A stretch of 64,000 bases of DNA from Chryseobacterium joostei (GTDB lineage Bacteria > Bacteroidota > Bacteroidia > Flavobacteriales > Weeksellaceae), in the NCBI RefSeq assembly GCF_003815775.1, contig NZ_CP033926.1:1922001-1986000 (forward strand). The letters are read 5' to 3'. Each line of letters opens with the position of its first letter. Position 1 is the first letter of the stretch. The notes under the pieces were generated by a model. That model was given only the letters and a program-made list of their open reading frames with translations, ran no database searches and had not been told where the DNA came from. This document shows positions 57,226-63,865 of the stretch, piece by piece. The translations under genes and the position numbers were made by a program.

Positions 57226-57325
57226 AAGATTCTTATCTTTAAGCTCGTTATTTCTAAAATGATAAAATAATTACTAGCAAAAATTAAAAGATTTTTTAAT
57301 AAAAATAAACAGTATTACAAATATA

Positions 57326-57355
57326 AAAACCCCACAAGTTGTGAGGTCTTGTTTT
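57326..57355 (-). terminator. Hairpin closing unit E
   Basis: An ACCTCACAA / TTGTGGGGT stem (one mismatch) with T5 on the minus strand. The bases next to it (TTATCTACCA) recur beside the hairpin at 61682-61712, so the hairpin region is part of the repeated unit boundary. Confidence 0.65.
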
Positions 57356-57415
57356 ATCTACCATAATAATATTCTTCAATACAAGAAGAAAAGTAGTTAG
57401 CTATATAGATTTCTA

Positions 57416-57700
57416 TTATTTAAATATTATAACTAGTGATATAATAAAAAATATTATATATATAAAAACAGGAATTAGTGAATAATATATCTTTTCATAC
57501 ATTTTTTTCATATAAAGTATTACAAAAAATAGTATTGAAATAAAAATATTTCCAAACACTAATATTACAAGTATAATAGTATAGAACTCATAATATAATT
57601 TTCTATTTAAATCATACTTAAATAGAAAATGAAATATTAAATAAATAAAAATATTTACTATAAAAAATAATAGTGGAATAAATTGAATTTTATTTTTCAT
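57416..57700 (-). CDS. Small membrane protein, possible immunity (unit E)
   Basis: A 94-residue very hydrophobic protein with three predicted membrane helices and a Lys-rich loop. Its start overlaps by ATGA the stop of a 50-residue frame, so translation is coupled. As a membrane protein behind a toxin fragment it could be an immunity protein against a pore-forming or membrane-acting toxin (inference). No family recognised. Confidence 0.6.
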   Translation of the reverse strand: MKNKIQFIPLLFFIVNIFIYLIFHFLFKYDLNRKLYYEFYTIILVILVFGNIFISILFFVILYMKKMYEKIYYSLIPVFIYIIFFIISLVIIFK

Positions 57701-57849
57701 TTTTGATCTACAGCAGTATCTCTCATGTTTCCTCTCATTAATTTATTTAGACCTGAACCAAACTTAATTACATCTTTATCAAATATTATGATTTCTAATT
57801 TTATTTTTAGGGAATTTAGATCAAAATAATTAATTAAATTTATCTTCAT
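57697..57849 (-). CDS. Small frame, likely toxin C-terminal remnant (unit E)
   Basis: A 50-residue frame that begins inside the last codons of the 117-residue gene (57830-58183) and ends at the ATGA start of the membrane protein gene at 57700. Its last part (Asp-Lys-Asp-Val-Ile-Lys-Phe-Gly-Ser-Gly) looks like a polymorphic-toxin C-terminus. It may be a remnant of the toxin that the following membrane protein neutralised. Confidence 0.4.
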   Translation of the reverse strand: MKINLINYFDLNSLKIKLEIIIFDKDVIKFGSGLNKLMRGNMRDTAVDQK

Positions 57850-58183
57850 CAATTTCTTGTTCTAAATATCCAATAACCTTATCCAAGTTTTCACTTAAAT
57901 AGAATATTCCGTAGTATTTCTTACCCAATAAGCTTACTAATTTTAGTTTATTTTCTTGATATTTTTCTAAATCTAAAATTAAAGCACCTATTTCTTGAGA
58001 TAATTTATTATTTCCTGTTCTCACAGCGCTATATTGTCTAATTTTATATATTCCTATAAGATTTTCTTTTTCAAAATTATCACTGTCACTTATCTTAACT
58101 TTATAGTTTTCAAAATGATCTAAAAAACATCTTCTCTCTTTAATTATATTAAAAAATTCTTTTTTAGACTTCTCTGTTTCCAA
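57830..58183 (-). CDS. Hypothetical protein, possible immunity (unit E)
   Basis: A 117-residue, Lys/Glu-rich, soluble protein with no recognised family. It begins 10 bp after the CdiI-like gene ends, in the same direction, so the three small genes of this unit are probably co-transcribed. Position suggests an immunity gene retained after loss of its toxin. Confidence 0.55.
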   Translation of the reverse strand: METEKSKKEFFNIIKERRCFLDHFENYKVKISDSDNFEKENLIGIYKIRQYSAVRTGNNKLSQEIGALILDLEKYQENKLKLVSLLGKKYYGIFYLSENLDKVIGYLEQEIDEDKFN

Positions 58184-58193
58184 AATATTTATA

Positions 58194-58487
58194 TTATTTA
58201 TTCAATTCCCTCCAAACCATATTTAACCAATTTAAAGCGTCTTGTGGTCCTTCAAAATAACGATTGGTTTCACTCTCTACATCTTCCCAATAGCTATCAA
58301 TTTTGACTATTAATATTGATAGTTCTTCTTTTGCTTTTTCTAATGCTTTTTTTGAAACTTCAGATTTATTACAATCTATAACATAATTTCTCACAACATT
58401 TTCATCAGTTAAATTATCAAAATCAGCATCCGGAAAATATCCTCCAAAGAATTGAAATAATTCTGGAAATTTATTCTTAAAGTTCAT
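58194..58487 (-). CDS. CdiI-like contact-dependent inhibition immunity protein (unit E)
   Basis: A 97-residue soluble protein with Phe-Pro-Glu-Leu-x-Gln-Phe-Phe-Gly-Gly-Tyr-Phe near the start and Trp-Leu-Asn-Met-Val-Trp at the end, which matches the CdiI_2 immunity family of contact-dependent growth inhibition systems as I recall it. It should bind and block a toxin tip. There is no intact toxin gene next to it: the upstream core remnant leads straight into small frames. Its start overlaps the preceding frame by 4 bp (ATGA). Confidence 0.75.
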   Translation of the reverse strand: MNFKNKFPELFQFFGGYFPDADFDNLTDENVVRNYVIDCNKSEVSKKALEKAKEELSILIVKIDSYWEDVESETNRYFEGPQDALNWLNMVWRELNK

Positions 58488-58717
58488 TTTTTTATTTCTT
58501 TCATTATCAATTTTGAACTTTGAAATATTACTTCATCATGTTCTAAATTAGAACTAAAATTAATTATTCTGTCTTGTACTGTCCATTTATTTTTACCAAT
58601 AAGAAGACCTCCTGCAATTATATAGTATTTATTTTTATTTGATAATAATTGAAAAATTTTCAAATAAAACTTCAATAAATCTCTACTAATAGCTAATGGT
58701 GATTCTTTCTCCATAAT
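58484..58717 (-). CDS. Hypothetical protein at a core junction (unit E)
   Basis: The frame is open from 58729; the Met at 58720 or 58714 gives the product Met-Glu-Lys-Glu-Ser-Pro-Leu. These first bases overlap the end of a broken RHS core in another frame, so the gene was joined to the core by deletion. The 77 residues are hydrophobic-then-charged with no recognised family. It overlaps the CdiI-like gene by 4 bp. It may be a toxin remnant or a second immunity protein. Confidence 0.5.
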   Translation of the reverse strand: MMEKESPLAISRDLLKFYLKIFQLLSNKNKYYIIAGGLLIGKNKWTVQDRIINFSSNLEHDEVIFQSSKLIMKEIKK

Positions 58718-58792
58718 CATACATTCCACTTTCCTGAAGCTCCTTACCCTTAAGTTTCCAAGGTGATTCTTGTACTGGTAAATATAATAACT
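58711..58792 (-). pseudogene. RHS core remnant with internal deletion (unit E)
   Basis: On the minus strand the bases read Ile-Tyr-Gln-Tyr-Lys-Asn-His-Leu-Gly-Asn and then jump to Lys-Glu-Leu-Gln-Glu-Ser-Gly-Met-Tyr-Asp-Tyr-Gly, leaving out roughly 50 residues found between the same motifs in the intact copies. It ends in the small genes of this unit. Confidence 0.7.
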
Positions 58793-58824
58793 TTTCTAAA
58801 TGCAAATACTTCTATTTTTATATA

Positions 58825-58856
58825 CAAAAACCACTGTTTTAGCAGTGGTTTTATTT
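58825..58856 (-). terminator. Hairpin closing unit D
   Basis: An AAAACCACTG / CAGTGGTTTT perfect stem with TTTTAG loop. On the minus strand it ends in TTTT, and is about 40 bp past the stop at 58897. Confidence 0.8.
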
Positions 58857-58896
58857 TCCTTAACTCAAAGTTTTTAACTTTTAGCAACAGCCAGAA

Positions 58897-59151
58897 TCAA
58901 CTCCATTTGATTGCTTCAATATATTTAACAACACTTTGATTTTTATCGTAGATAATATATTCTACCCAATCATTATCTGTTTGATCTTTTCCTATAAAAT
59001 TTAACGCTTCGTCAATACTATTAAATATAGAAAATATTGAATGATTATTGTCTAGAGACCATTCTTTGTTAATATTAAGAATGTTCCCTGTTTTTCCGTC
59101 TGCCATTACTATGACATACTGATTTTCATTTATATTTGGAAAGTTTTTCAT
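58897..59151 (-). CDS. Candidate immunity protein of the ADP-ribosyltransferase tip (unit D)
   Basis: An 84-residue acidic soluble protein. It begins 2 bp after the stop of the toxin tip gene, on the same strand, so it is the expected immunity gene. No signal peptide, which fits a toxin acting in the cytoplasm. Family not recognised. Confidence 0.65.
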   Translation of the reverse strand: MKNFPNINENQYVIVMADGKTGNILNINKEWSLDNNHSIFSIFNSIDEALNFIGKDQTDNDWVEYIIYDKNQSVVKYIEAIKWS

Positions 59152-59153
59152 TA

Positions 59154-59975
59154 TTAATTTGTTATTTTCGCACCTCTAACTTTACCTCTTAGTAAAATTT
59201 CTTGTTCATTTACTATTTTACCTGGAGTTTGTTTTAAATTAACATTCTTAAGACTTGGACTTTTTACTGTTTTATATACAGGAACAGTTTTCTTCAATAT
59301 AACACCATTTCCATTTGGTCTTAAAGAATAATTTTTTGCGACCTCTTTATTCTTTGTCCACGATGTATAATTACTATTTGTATTTCCTCCATTATGTTCA
59401 GCAGGAGTTGCTTTTCCTTGTAGAGCTTCTAAATAGCCTGCATGTCCTTCATTAACCCCTCTGTACAATGTTGTTGGTTTTATAGCTTTGATTCCTTTTA
59501 CAGCTCCCGCAGTTGCACTTACCGTTGCCATATCGAACGCTTTTTCTCCCACATCTCGACCCGCACCTCGATAATCTCCCTGAATTGCTTTTCCTCCCGT
59601 TTTAGCCGTTCCATAAATACCCATTGTCAATGAATTAGCTGTCCCATCTACATAATCGCTCCAAGTATAATCACTTACCGCATTTTTTGTTGTTCCAACA
59701 GGATCATTTATAAAGCTTTTTATTCCCTGAATCCTCCCTGAAATACCTTCTTTTATTCCTGTAAAAAAATCATTACAACAATCCTCGTCTCCACCATCAA
59801 TTACATCTTCAGGGGCATTCCCATCGGGATCAATATTCCTAATAGGATTATTGAATGCATAGTTATAAGGTGACCAATCTGGAAACTCTTCACTCAATGG
59901 ATCTGGAGAAAACCAACGATTCAAATCATTCATATATTGACGGCTTCCAAAGTCCAAAAAACCAGTCTCCTGCAA
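59154..59975 (-). CDS. Displaced RHS tip with ADP-ribosyltransferase-like toxin domain (unit D)
   Basis: A 273-residue product: RHS core end (Gly-Ser-Arg-Gln-Tyr-Met-Asn-Asp-Leu-Asn-Arg-Trp, Ile-Asp-Pro-Asp-Gly at 48-52), an alpha-helical linker (about 70-160), and a C-terminal domain with the R-S-E signature of arginine-specific ADP-ribosyltransferases: Arg172 in Leu-Tyr-Arg-Gly, Thr204-Ser205 in Tyr-Thr-Ser-Trp-Thr, and Glu257-x-Glu259. ADP-ribosylation of a target protein or nucleic acid is inferred from the motifs. The core homology runs on to about 60002 without a start codon, where it abuts the previous gene. Confidence 0.78.
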   Translation of the reverse strand: MQETGFLDFGSRQYMNDLNRWFSPDPLSEEFPDWSPYNYAFNNPIRNIDPDGNAPEDVIDGGDEDCCNDFFTGIKEGISGRIQGIKSFINDPVGTTKNAVSDYTWSDYVDGTANSLTMGIYGTAKTGGKAIQGDYRGAGRDVGEKAFDMATVSATAGAVKGIKAIKPTTLYRGVNEGHAGYLEALQGKATPAEHNGGNTNSNYTSWTKNKEVAKNYSLRPNGNGVILKKTVPVYKTVKSPSLKNVNLKQTPGKIVNEQEILLRGKVRGAKITN

Positions 59976-60005
59976 TTCCTTGCCGTTGTACTTATAGTTG
60001 TAATG

Positions 60006-60509
60006 TTATTTAGGTGGAGATGGAGGGTTAGGAATTTTAGAATCTAGCAAATCTCGTGAAAACTTATGATAAGGAATTTCTTTAAGTCTTTTATCTTCTT
60101 TTAGTAAAATCAAGTCCTCAATAATTTCCTCTTGCCTCTTTGATAATTCGTGTGAATAAAATCTAAATTTGAGATTCTTCCCATTTAAATAATAATTTAT
60201 CTGTCGTGGTTGGGCATCAGGAGTACTTTTAAATTGAATTGAATCATAAAAAGAGTTTAATATTCTTTTTTTGTAAGAAGCAAAATCAATCTTTTGAGTT
60301 GATTTAAAATATTTATATTTTACTCCATTTTTAACAGATATTAAATCTTCCTTACATACATACAAAGAGTCTTTGTCATTTATGAGGATTCCAATCCTTG
60401 GTTCATTAGGATCCATACTAAATCCTAATGATATTTCAATATACTCTTGCTTTTCTTTATGACATGAAAGCAAGAGTACACTAATCATTATAATACTAAT
60501 TAATTTCAT
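60006..60509 (-). CDS. Lipoprotein, candidate immunity protein of the HExxxH tip (unit C)
   Basis: A 167-residue lipoprotein (Leu-Leu-Ser-Cys16 counted from 60509). It starts 4 bp after the stop of the tip gene at 60514. An earlier in-frame Met at 60542 would overlap the toxin by 29 bp and lacks the signal, so I use 60509. Ends right at the core homology of unit D (gap 3 bp). Family not recognised; membrane anchoring suggests protection in the periplasm. Confidence 0.6.
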   Translation of the reverse strand: MKLISIIMISVLLLSCHKEKQEYIEISLGFSMDPNEPRIGILINDKDSLYVCKEDLISVKNGVKYKYFKSTQKIDFASYKKRILNSFYDSIQFKSTPDAQPRQINYYLNGKNLKFRFYSHELSKRQEEIIEDLILLKEDKRLKEIPYHKFSRDLLDSKIPNPPSPPK

Positions 60510-60513
60510 ACAA

Positions 60514-61422
60514 CTATTGATCTTTATGTTTGAGACTTCCATTTTTATCTACTTTTATCATAGACCCGTTAAAATTCCACATTTCAGTTTTTATCTGAGA
60601 ATTACCTAACTTTAATTTTAGAGCTTCGTTTGCTTGCTTAAGAATTTGAAACCCCTCCTTAGTGTATGTATTTACTTTATTGTTTGTAGGATCTTTTAAA
60701 TACTCATTCTGAATATAATAATGTTGCCCATGTTGAGATTCCCAAGTGTCATATTTTCTGTATTCTTTTGGGATGCTACTTGAATTAAGATAGCCATCAT
60801 CTTGAAGATCGTTAGCTTCCAAATCAGCGTGAACAAAAGATTCGTGAACTATCTGTCTTAAGGTATTAAAAAACTGACTGCCAGAATCGCCATATGCTTT
60901 ATTTGAAATCAAAATCGAGACATTCTTCTCATCTCCCTTAATTTTGCCTTTTGTAGAACCTCCTATGGATGAGTCTGTTTTGACTCCATATGATAGATCT
61001 ATACCTTTATTATGATACTCTCCATTAGCCTTGGCTTCAAAAATAGTCTTTCCTCCATATTCAACTTTTTGTCCTTTCTCCATATATTTAGATAAAAAAG
61101 CTTGTCCTTCTTTTGTTTTAGCAAAAAACACAAAAGCTTTATATTGCTCTTCATTACCTTTCTTCATTATATTACTCAAATCTAATTGCATTCCATCGGG
61201 ATCAATATAAAGAATAGGATTATTTGCGGTATAATTAAATGGCGATATATTAAAATATTTCTCCGCCAGCGGATCTACAACTCCCCATCTACCAATATCT
61301 GCCATATACATCCTCGCACCATAGTCATACATTCCCGTCTCCTGCAATTCCTTGCCGTTGTACTTGTAATTCTTGTAAGAACCCTGTCCATAAAACGCAT
61401 TCCCTGTTTTCAAATGGTTCAT
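60514..61422 (-). CDS. Displaced RHS tip with putative metallopeptidase (HExxxH) domain (unit C)
   Basis: A 302-residue product that begins inside the core (start ATG at Met-Asn-His-Leu-Lys-Thr-Gly); the core frame itself is open without a start back to about 61650. RHS core end: Tyr-Asn-Gly-Lys-Glu-Leu-Gln-Glu-Thr-Gly-Met and Ile-Asp-Pro-Asp-Gly. The tip after residue 78 has His193-Glu194-x-x-x-His198 with Asp200 and Glu202 nearby, a possible zinc site of a peptidase with one extra residue between Glu and second His. The substrate is unknown. The immunity lipoprotein follows after 4 bp. Confidence 0.65.
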   Translation of the reverse strand: MNHLKTGNAFYGQGSYKNYKYNGKELQETGMYDYGARMYMADIGRWGVVDPLAEKYFNISPFNYTANNPILYIDPDGMQLDLSNIMKKGNEEQYKAFVFFAKTKEGQAFLSKYMEKGQKVEYGGKTIFEAKANGEYHNKGIDLSYGVKTDSSIGGSTKGKIKGDEKNVSILISNKAYGDSGSQFFNTLRQIVHESFVHADLEANDLQDDGYLNSSSIPKEYRKYDTWESQHGQHYYIQNEYLKDPTNNKVNTYTKEGFQILKQANEALKLKLGNSQIKTEMWNFNGSMIKVDKNGSLKHKDQ

Positions 61423-61650
61423 CCCAAAAGGATAGTAGTCATTAGCATCTGTGATTTCAAGAGCGCCTGCGCTGTTTCTGCCAAAGCTTACCCTTACATT
61501 TCTAAGGTGATCCTTGTACTGGTAAATATACTGATCTTTTTTATAATCACAGTATCCCTCAGCAGTAGGAAAAAATACAAAACTCTCACCTTTAATCTTA
61601 TGATTTTCAAAATGATAAACAAAATGCTTGCTAGCAAAAATTAAAAGATT
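61423..61650 (-). pseudogene. 5' open core of unit C, no start codon
   Basis: The same frame continues upstream of 61422 as Phe-Val-Tyr-His-Phe-Glu-Asn-His-Lys and Tyr-Gln-Tyr-Lys-Asp-His-Leu-Arg-Asn-Val-Arg, typical RHS core, until TAA about 61650. No ATG, GTG or TTG in a plausible place, so this is the cut-off remains of a longer gene. Near-identical DNA is found at 57020-57290 (unit F). Confidence 0.7.
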
Positions 61651-61681
61651 TTTTTAATAAAAACAGACTAAATTATGGTAA

Positions 61682-61712
61682 GAAAAAACCTCGCAAATTG
61701 AGAGGTTTTTTC
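61682..61712 (-). terminator. Hairpin closing unit B
   Basis: An AAAAAACCTC / GAGGTTTTTT perfect stem, 50 bp past the stop of the lipoprotein gene at 61763 on the minus strand. Neighbouring bases (TTATCTACCA) are repeated at 57353. Confidence 0.8.
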
Positions 61713-61762
61713 TTATCTACCACACGATGCAATCATGCGGAAGTGGTAAATTGAGTAAATAA

Positions 61763-62317
61763 TTATCTTATTTTAACTGTTTCTAATATTCTTTTAATTG
61801 ACTGTTGTGTTTCTATCGATGGATCGTTACAGTAAATAGAAAGCTTATTACCTCCAGTCTCTTTATTAAAAATCGCTCCAATAGTACCTTCTTGTTTTTT
61901 GGGAAAAATCAATAATACATCAATATTATTTATTTTATCATAGTAATAATAATTTTTAAGATAGGTTGAATGTGATGTATCAAAATCTTTATTTTTATAT
62001 ATTACTATATCCTTAGATAACAGTTCTCCATTAGAAAATTCAAGTAATATTTGCTTCTCTTTTTCATTGTCTACAACTATTGGATCATCTATTATATTTG
62101 TAACACCACTGCTTATAACTATTGAGTCTCCTTTATTTACAAATAAAAAAATTTTTGAATCATATTTAGTATTTTCTTTGTTTACCCAATTATTAGGAAT
62201 ACAAAATTTATATTGTTCAATATTATATTCCTGACATAATTTTTCATCAACAATATTAGATTTATTACACGAAACTAAAACATACAATAACAAACTAGTG
62301 ACTATTAGTATTCTCAT
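61763..62317 (-). CDS. Lipoprotein, candidate immunity protein of the metzincin tip (unit B)
   Basis: A 184-residue lipoprotein (Leu-Val-Ser-Cys17). Its start overlaps the stop of the toxin tip gene by 4 bp (ATGA), which points to coupled expression and makes it the likely inhibitor of that protease. Family not recognised; the mature part has Tyr/Asp/Lys-rich alternating strands. Confidence 0.68.
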   Translation of the reverse strand: MRILIVTSLLLYVLVSCNKSNIVDEKLCQEYNIEQYKFCIPNNWVNKENTKYDSKIFLFVNKGDSIVISSGVTNIIDDPIVVDNEKEKQILLEFSNGELLSKDIVIYKNKDFDTSHSTYLKNYYYYDKINNIDVLLIFPKKQEGTIGAIFNKETGGNKLSIYCNDPSIETQQSIKRILETVKIR

Positions 62318-63393
62318 TTTTTAACATTTTTTTTATAAAAGTCTCGAGCTAATGTAGCAGAAGGAGTTTTATCCCATCCTTTTAGCCAACTTGCCTGAGA
62401 TGAAAAAGATTTTCCAGTCATTCCATTTGATAAAATAACACCTAAGCCTGAAGCCGTATAAATAGTATTTTTCTCAGGATTACTTAACGATGTTGATCCA
62501 GAAGTAAAAGCAGTCATTAGTCCACTATTTGAATGATCTAATCCTAAATTATGACCTAACTCGTGTTTCACAACATCATTGAATAGGTTAGAGCCTATTG
62601 TTTTCTTTTCAACCGCACCAATTCTACCCCCTAATGTTCCCCAACCTAAAGTATCACCACCACCTGCATTTGAATCAACAACTTCATCTACTATCATCAT
62701 AACATGATCATTTTTTCCAATTTTATCAAAGCTATTAACAACTTCATATTCAATATTAAATGAACTAATATAAACACTTGAATTTATTGAGGCTCCATAT
62801 GATTGATATCCTAAACCTTGGAATTCTTTTAATGAAACTGAACCTTTGGATTTACTAAATATAGTAGATGATAAATCTGCACCTGAAAGATTTAAGACTT
62901 TCATTGTTACAGTCATATTTACATTTTTGTATTCTGTATTTCCTTCTCGTCTTGAAGAATTTATTGTAGTTCTAATATCATCATTTTCTCCACCATCAAA
63001 AGTCCCATTGCCATTATTAGTCCATGTACTTGAGGAAGTTGTATTATCCCACATTTGCTGAAGAGAGCTTACAGACAACATTCCATCAGGATCAATATAG
63101 AAAACTGGATTATTTGCTGCATAATTATACGGGGTATGGCGGCGCATTTTCTCAGCCAGCGGATCTATGACTCCCCATCTTCCCAGATCTGCCATATACA
63201 TTCTCGCTCCATAATCATACATACCTGTTTCTTGTAATTCTTTGCGGTTGTATTTATAGTTATAATGACTTCCAATTTTTGAAGAAGAAGATCCTCCAAT
63301 ATGGTTTAATCCAAACGGATAGTAATTATTGGTATCAGTAACTTCAAGAGCACCTTCGCTGTTTTTGGCAAAGCTCACCCTTGCATTACCCAA
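62314..63393 (-). CDS. Displaced RHS tip with metzincin-type zinc protease domain (unit B)
   Basis: A 359-residue product from a TTG start inside the core. Core end: Tyr-Asn-Arg-Lys-Glu-Leu-Gln-Glu-Thr-Gly-Met-Tyr-Asp-Tyr-Gly, then Ile-Asp-Pro-Asp-Gly at 100-104. The tip (105-359) has a Ser/Thr/Gly-rich stretch and then the complete zinc signature His277-Glu278-Leu-Gly-His281-Asn-Leu-Gly284-Leu-Asp-His287, with a Met-turn at Met293 (Ser-Gly-Leu-Met). This is the metzincin arrangement of matrixin or astacin type. Activity as a toxin acting on other cells is inferred from the RHS context. Upstream core is broken. Confidence 0.78.
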   Translation of the reverse strand: MGNARVSFAKNSEGALEVTDTNNYYPFGLNHIGGSSSSKIGSHYNYKYNRKELQETGMYDYGARMYMADLGRWGVIDPLAEKMRRHTPYNYAANNPVFYIDPDGMLSVSSLQQMWDNTTSSSTWTNNGNGTFDGGENDDIRTTINSSRREGNTEYKNVNMTVTMKVLNLSGADLSSTIFSKSKGSVSLKEFQGLGYQSYGASINSSVYISSFNIEYEVVNSFDKIGKNDHVMMIVDEVVDSNAGGGDTLGWGTLGGRIGAVEKKTIGSNLFNDVVKHELGHNLGLDHSNSGLMTAFTSGSTSLSNPEKNTIYTASGLGVILSNGMTGKSFSSQASWLKGWDKTPSATLARDFYKKNVKK

Positions 63394-63460
63394 GTGGTCC
63401 TTATACTAATAGATATAACGGTTTTCTTTGAATTATAATATCCCAAACCAAATACACTTG
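63394..63460 (-). pseudogene. Broken RHS core upstream of unit B
   Basis: Continuing upstream from 63393, the core reads Tyr-Ile-Tyr-[TAG]-Tyr-Lys-Asp-His-Leu-Gly-Asn: the codon that is CAG (Gln) in the other copies is TAG at 63408-63406. About 20 bases further, one base is missing relative to the other copies, giving a frameshift. This shows the fragment is decaying and no longer part of a full-length gene. Confidence 0.75.
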
Positions 63461-63489
63461 AAAAATAATCTGAAATTAAAAATCTATAA

Positions 63490-63521
63490 AAATCAGAATA
63501 GGAATTTTCCTATTCTGATTT
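63490..63521 (-). terminator. Hairpin closing unit A
   Basis: A perfect 15-bp stem (AAATCAGAATAGGAA with its complement) and a TT loop, 50 bp past the stop of the 95-residue gene at 63571. Confidence 0.8.
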
Positions 63522-63570
63522 AAGTATATTTGAGTTAGTAAACTAGTCAGCCTTTTTCAGGATTAGTTAT

Positions 63571-63858
63571 TTATAATAAAAATTCGTCAATAAAATTTTC
63601 ATCTTCATCTAAATATAGAATATAAGAGCAAATACGTCTATTGTGATTATCTTCAACATCTATATCTATTTTATATGTATTGGTAAAATAATTATGTCTA
63701 TTATACAAAACATAGCAAACTGATTTTTCTATAAAATGTAAGCTATCATTATTATATAGTTCTTTTAATTCTGTATCTAAATCTTCATTCTTAAGAATTT
63801 CGTTAACATTCTTTAAGGCATACTTAAAAAATTTCTTGATATCTATTTTACTTATCAT
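63571..63858 (-). CDS. Candidate immunity protein of unit A
   Basis: A 95-residue acidic soluble protein, no signal peptide, no recognised family. It follows the partial tip frame (stop at 63866) by 7 bp and precedes a strong hairpin, which is the toxin-immunity-terminator layout of the other units. Confidence 0.6.
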   Translation of the reverse strand: MISKIDIKKFFKYALKNVNEILKNEDLDTELKELYNNDSLHFIEKSVCYVLYNRHNYFTNTYKIDIDVEDNHNRRICSYILYLDEDENFIDEFLL

Positions 63859-63865
63859 AATCTGG

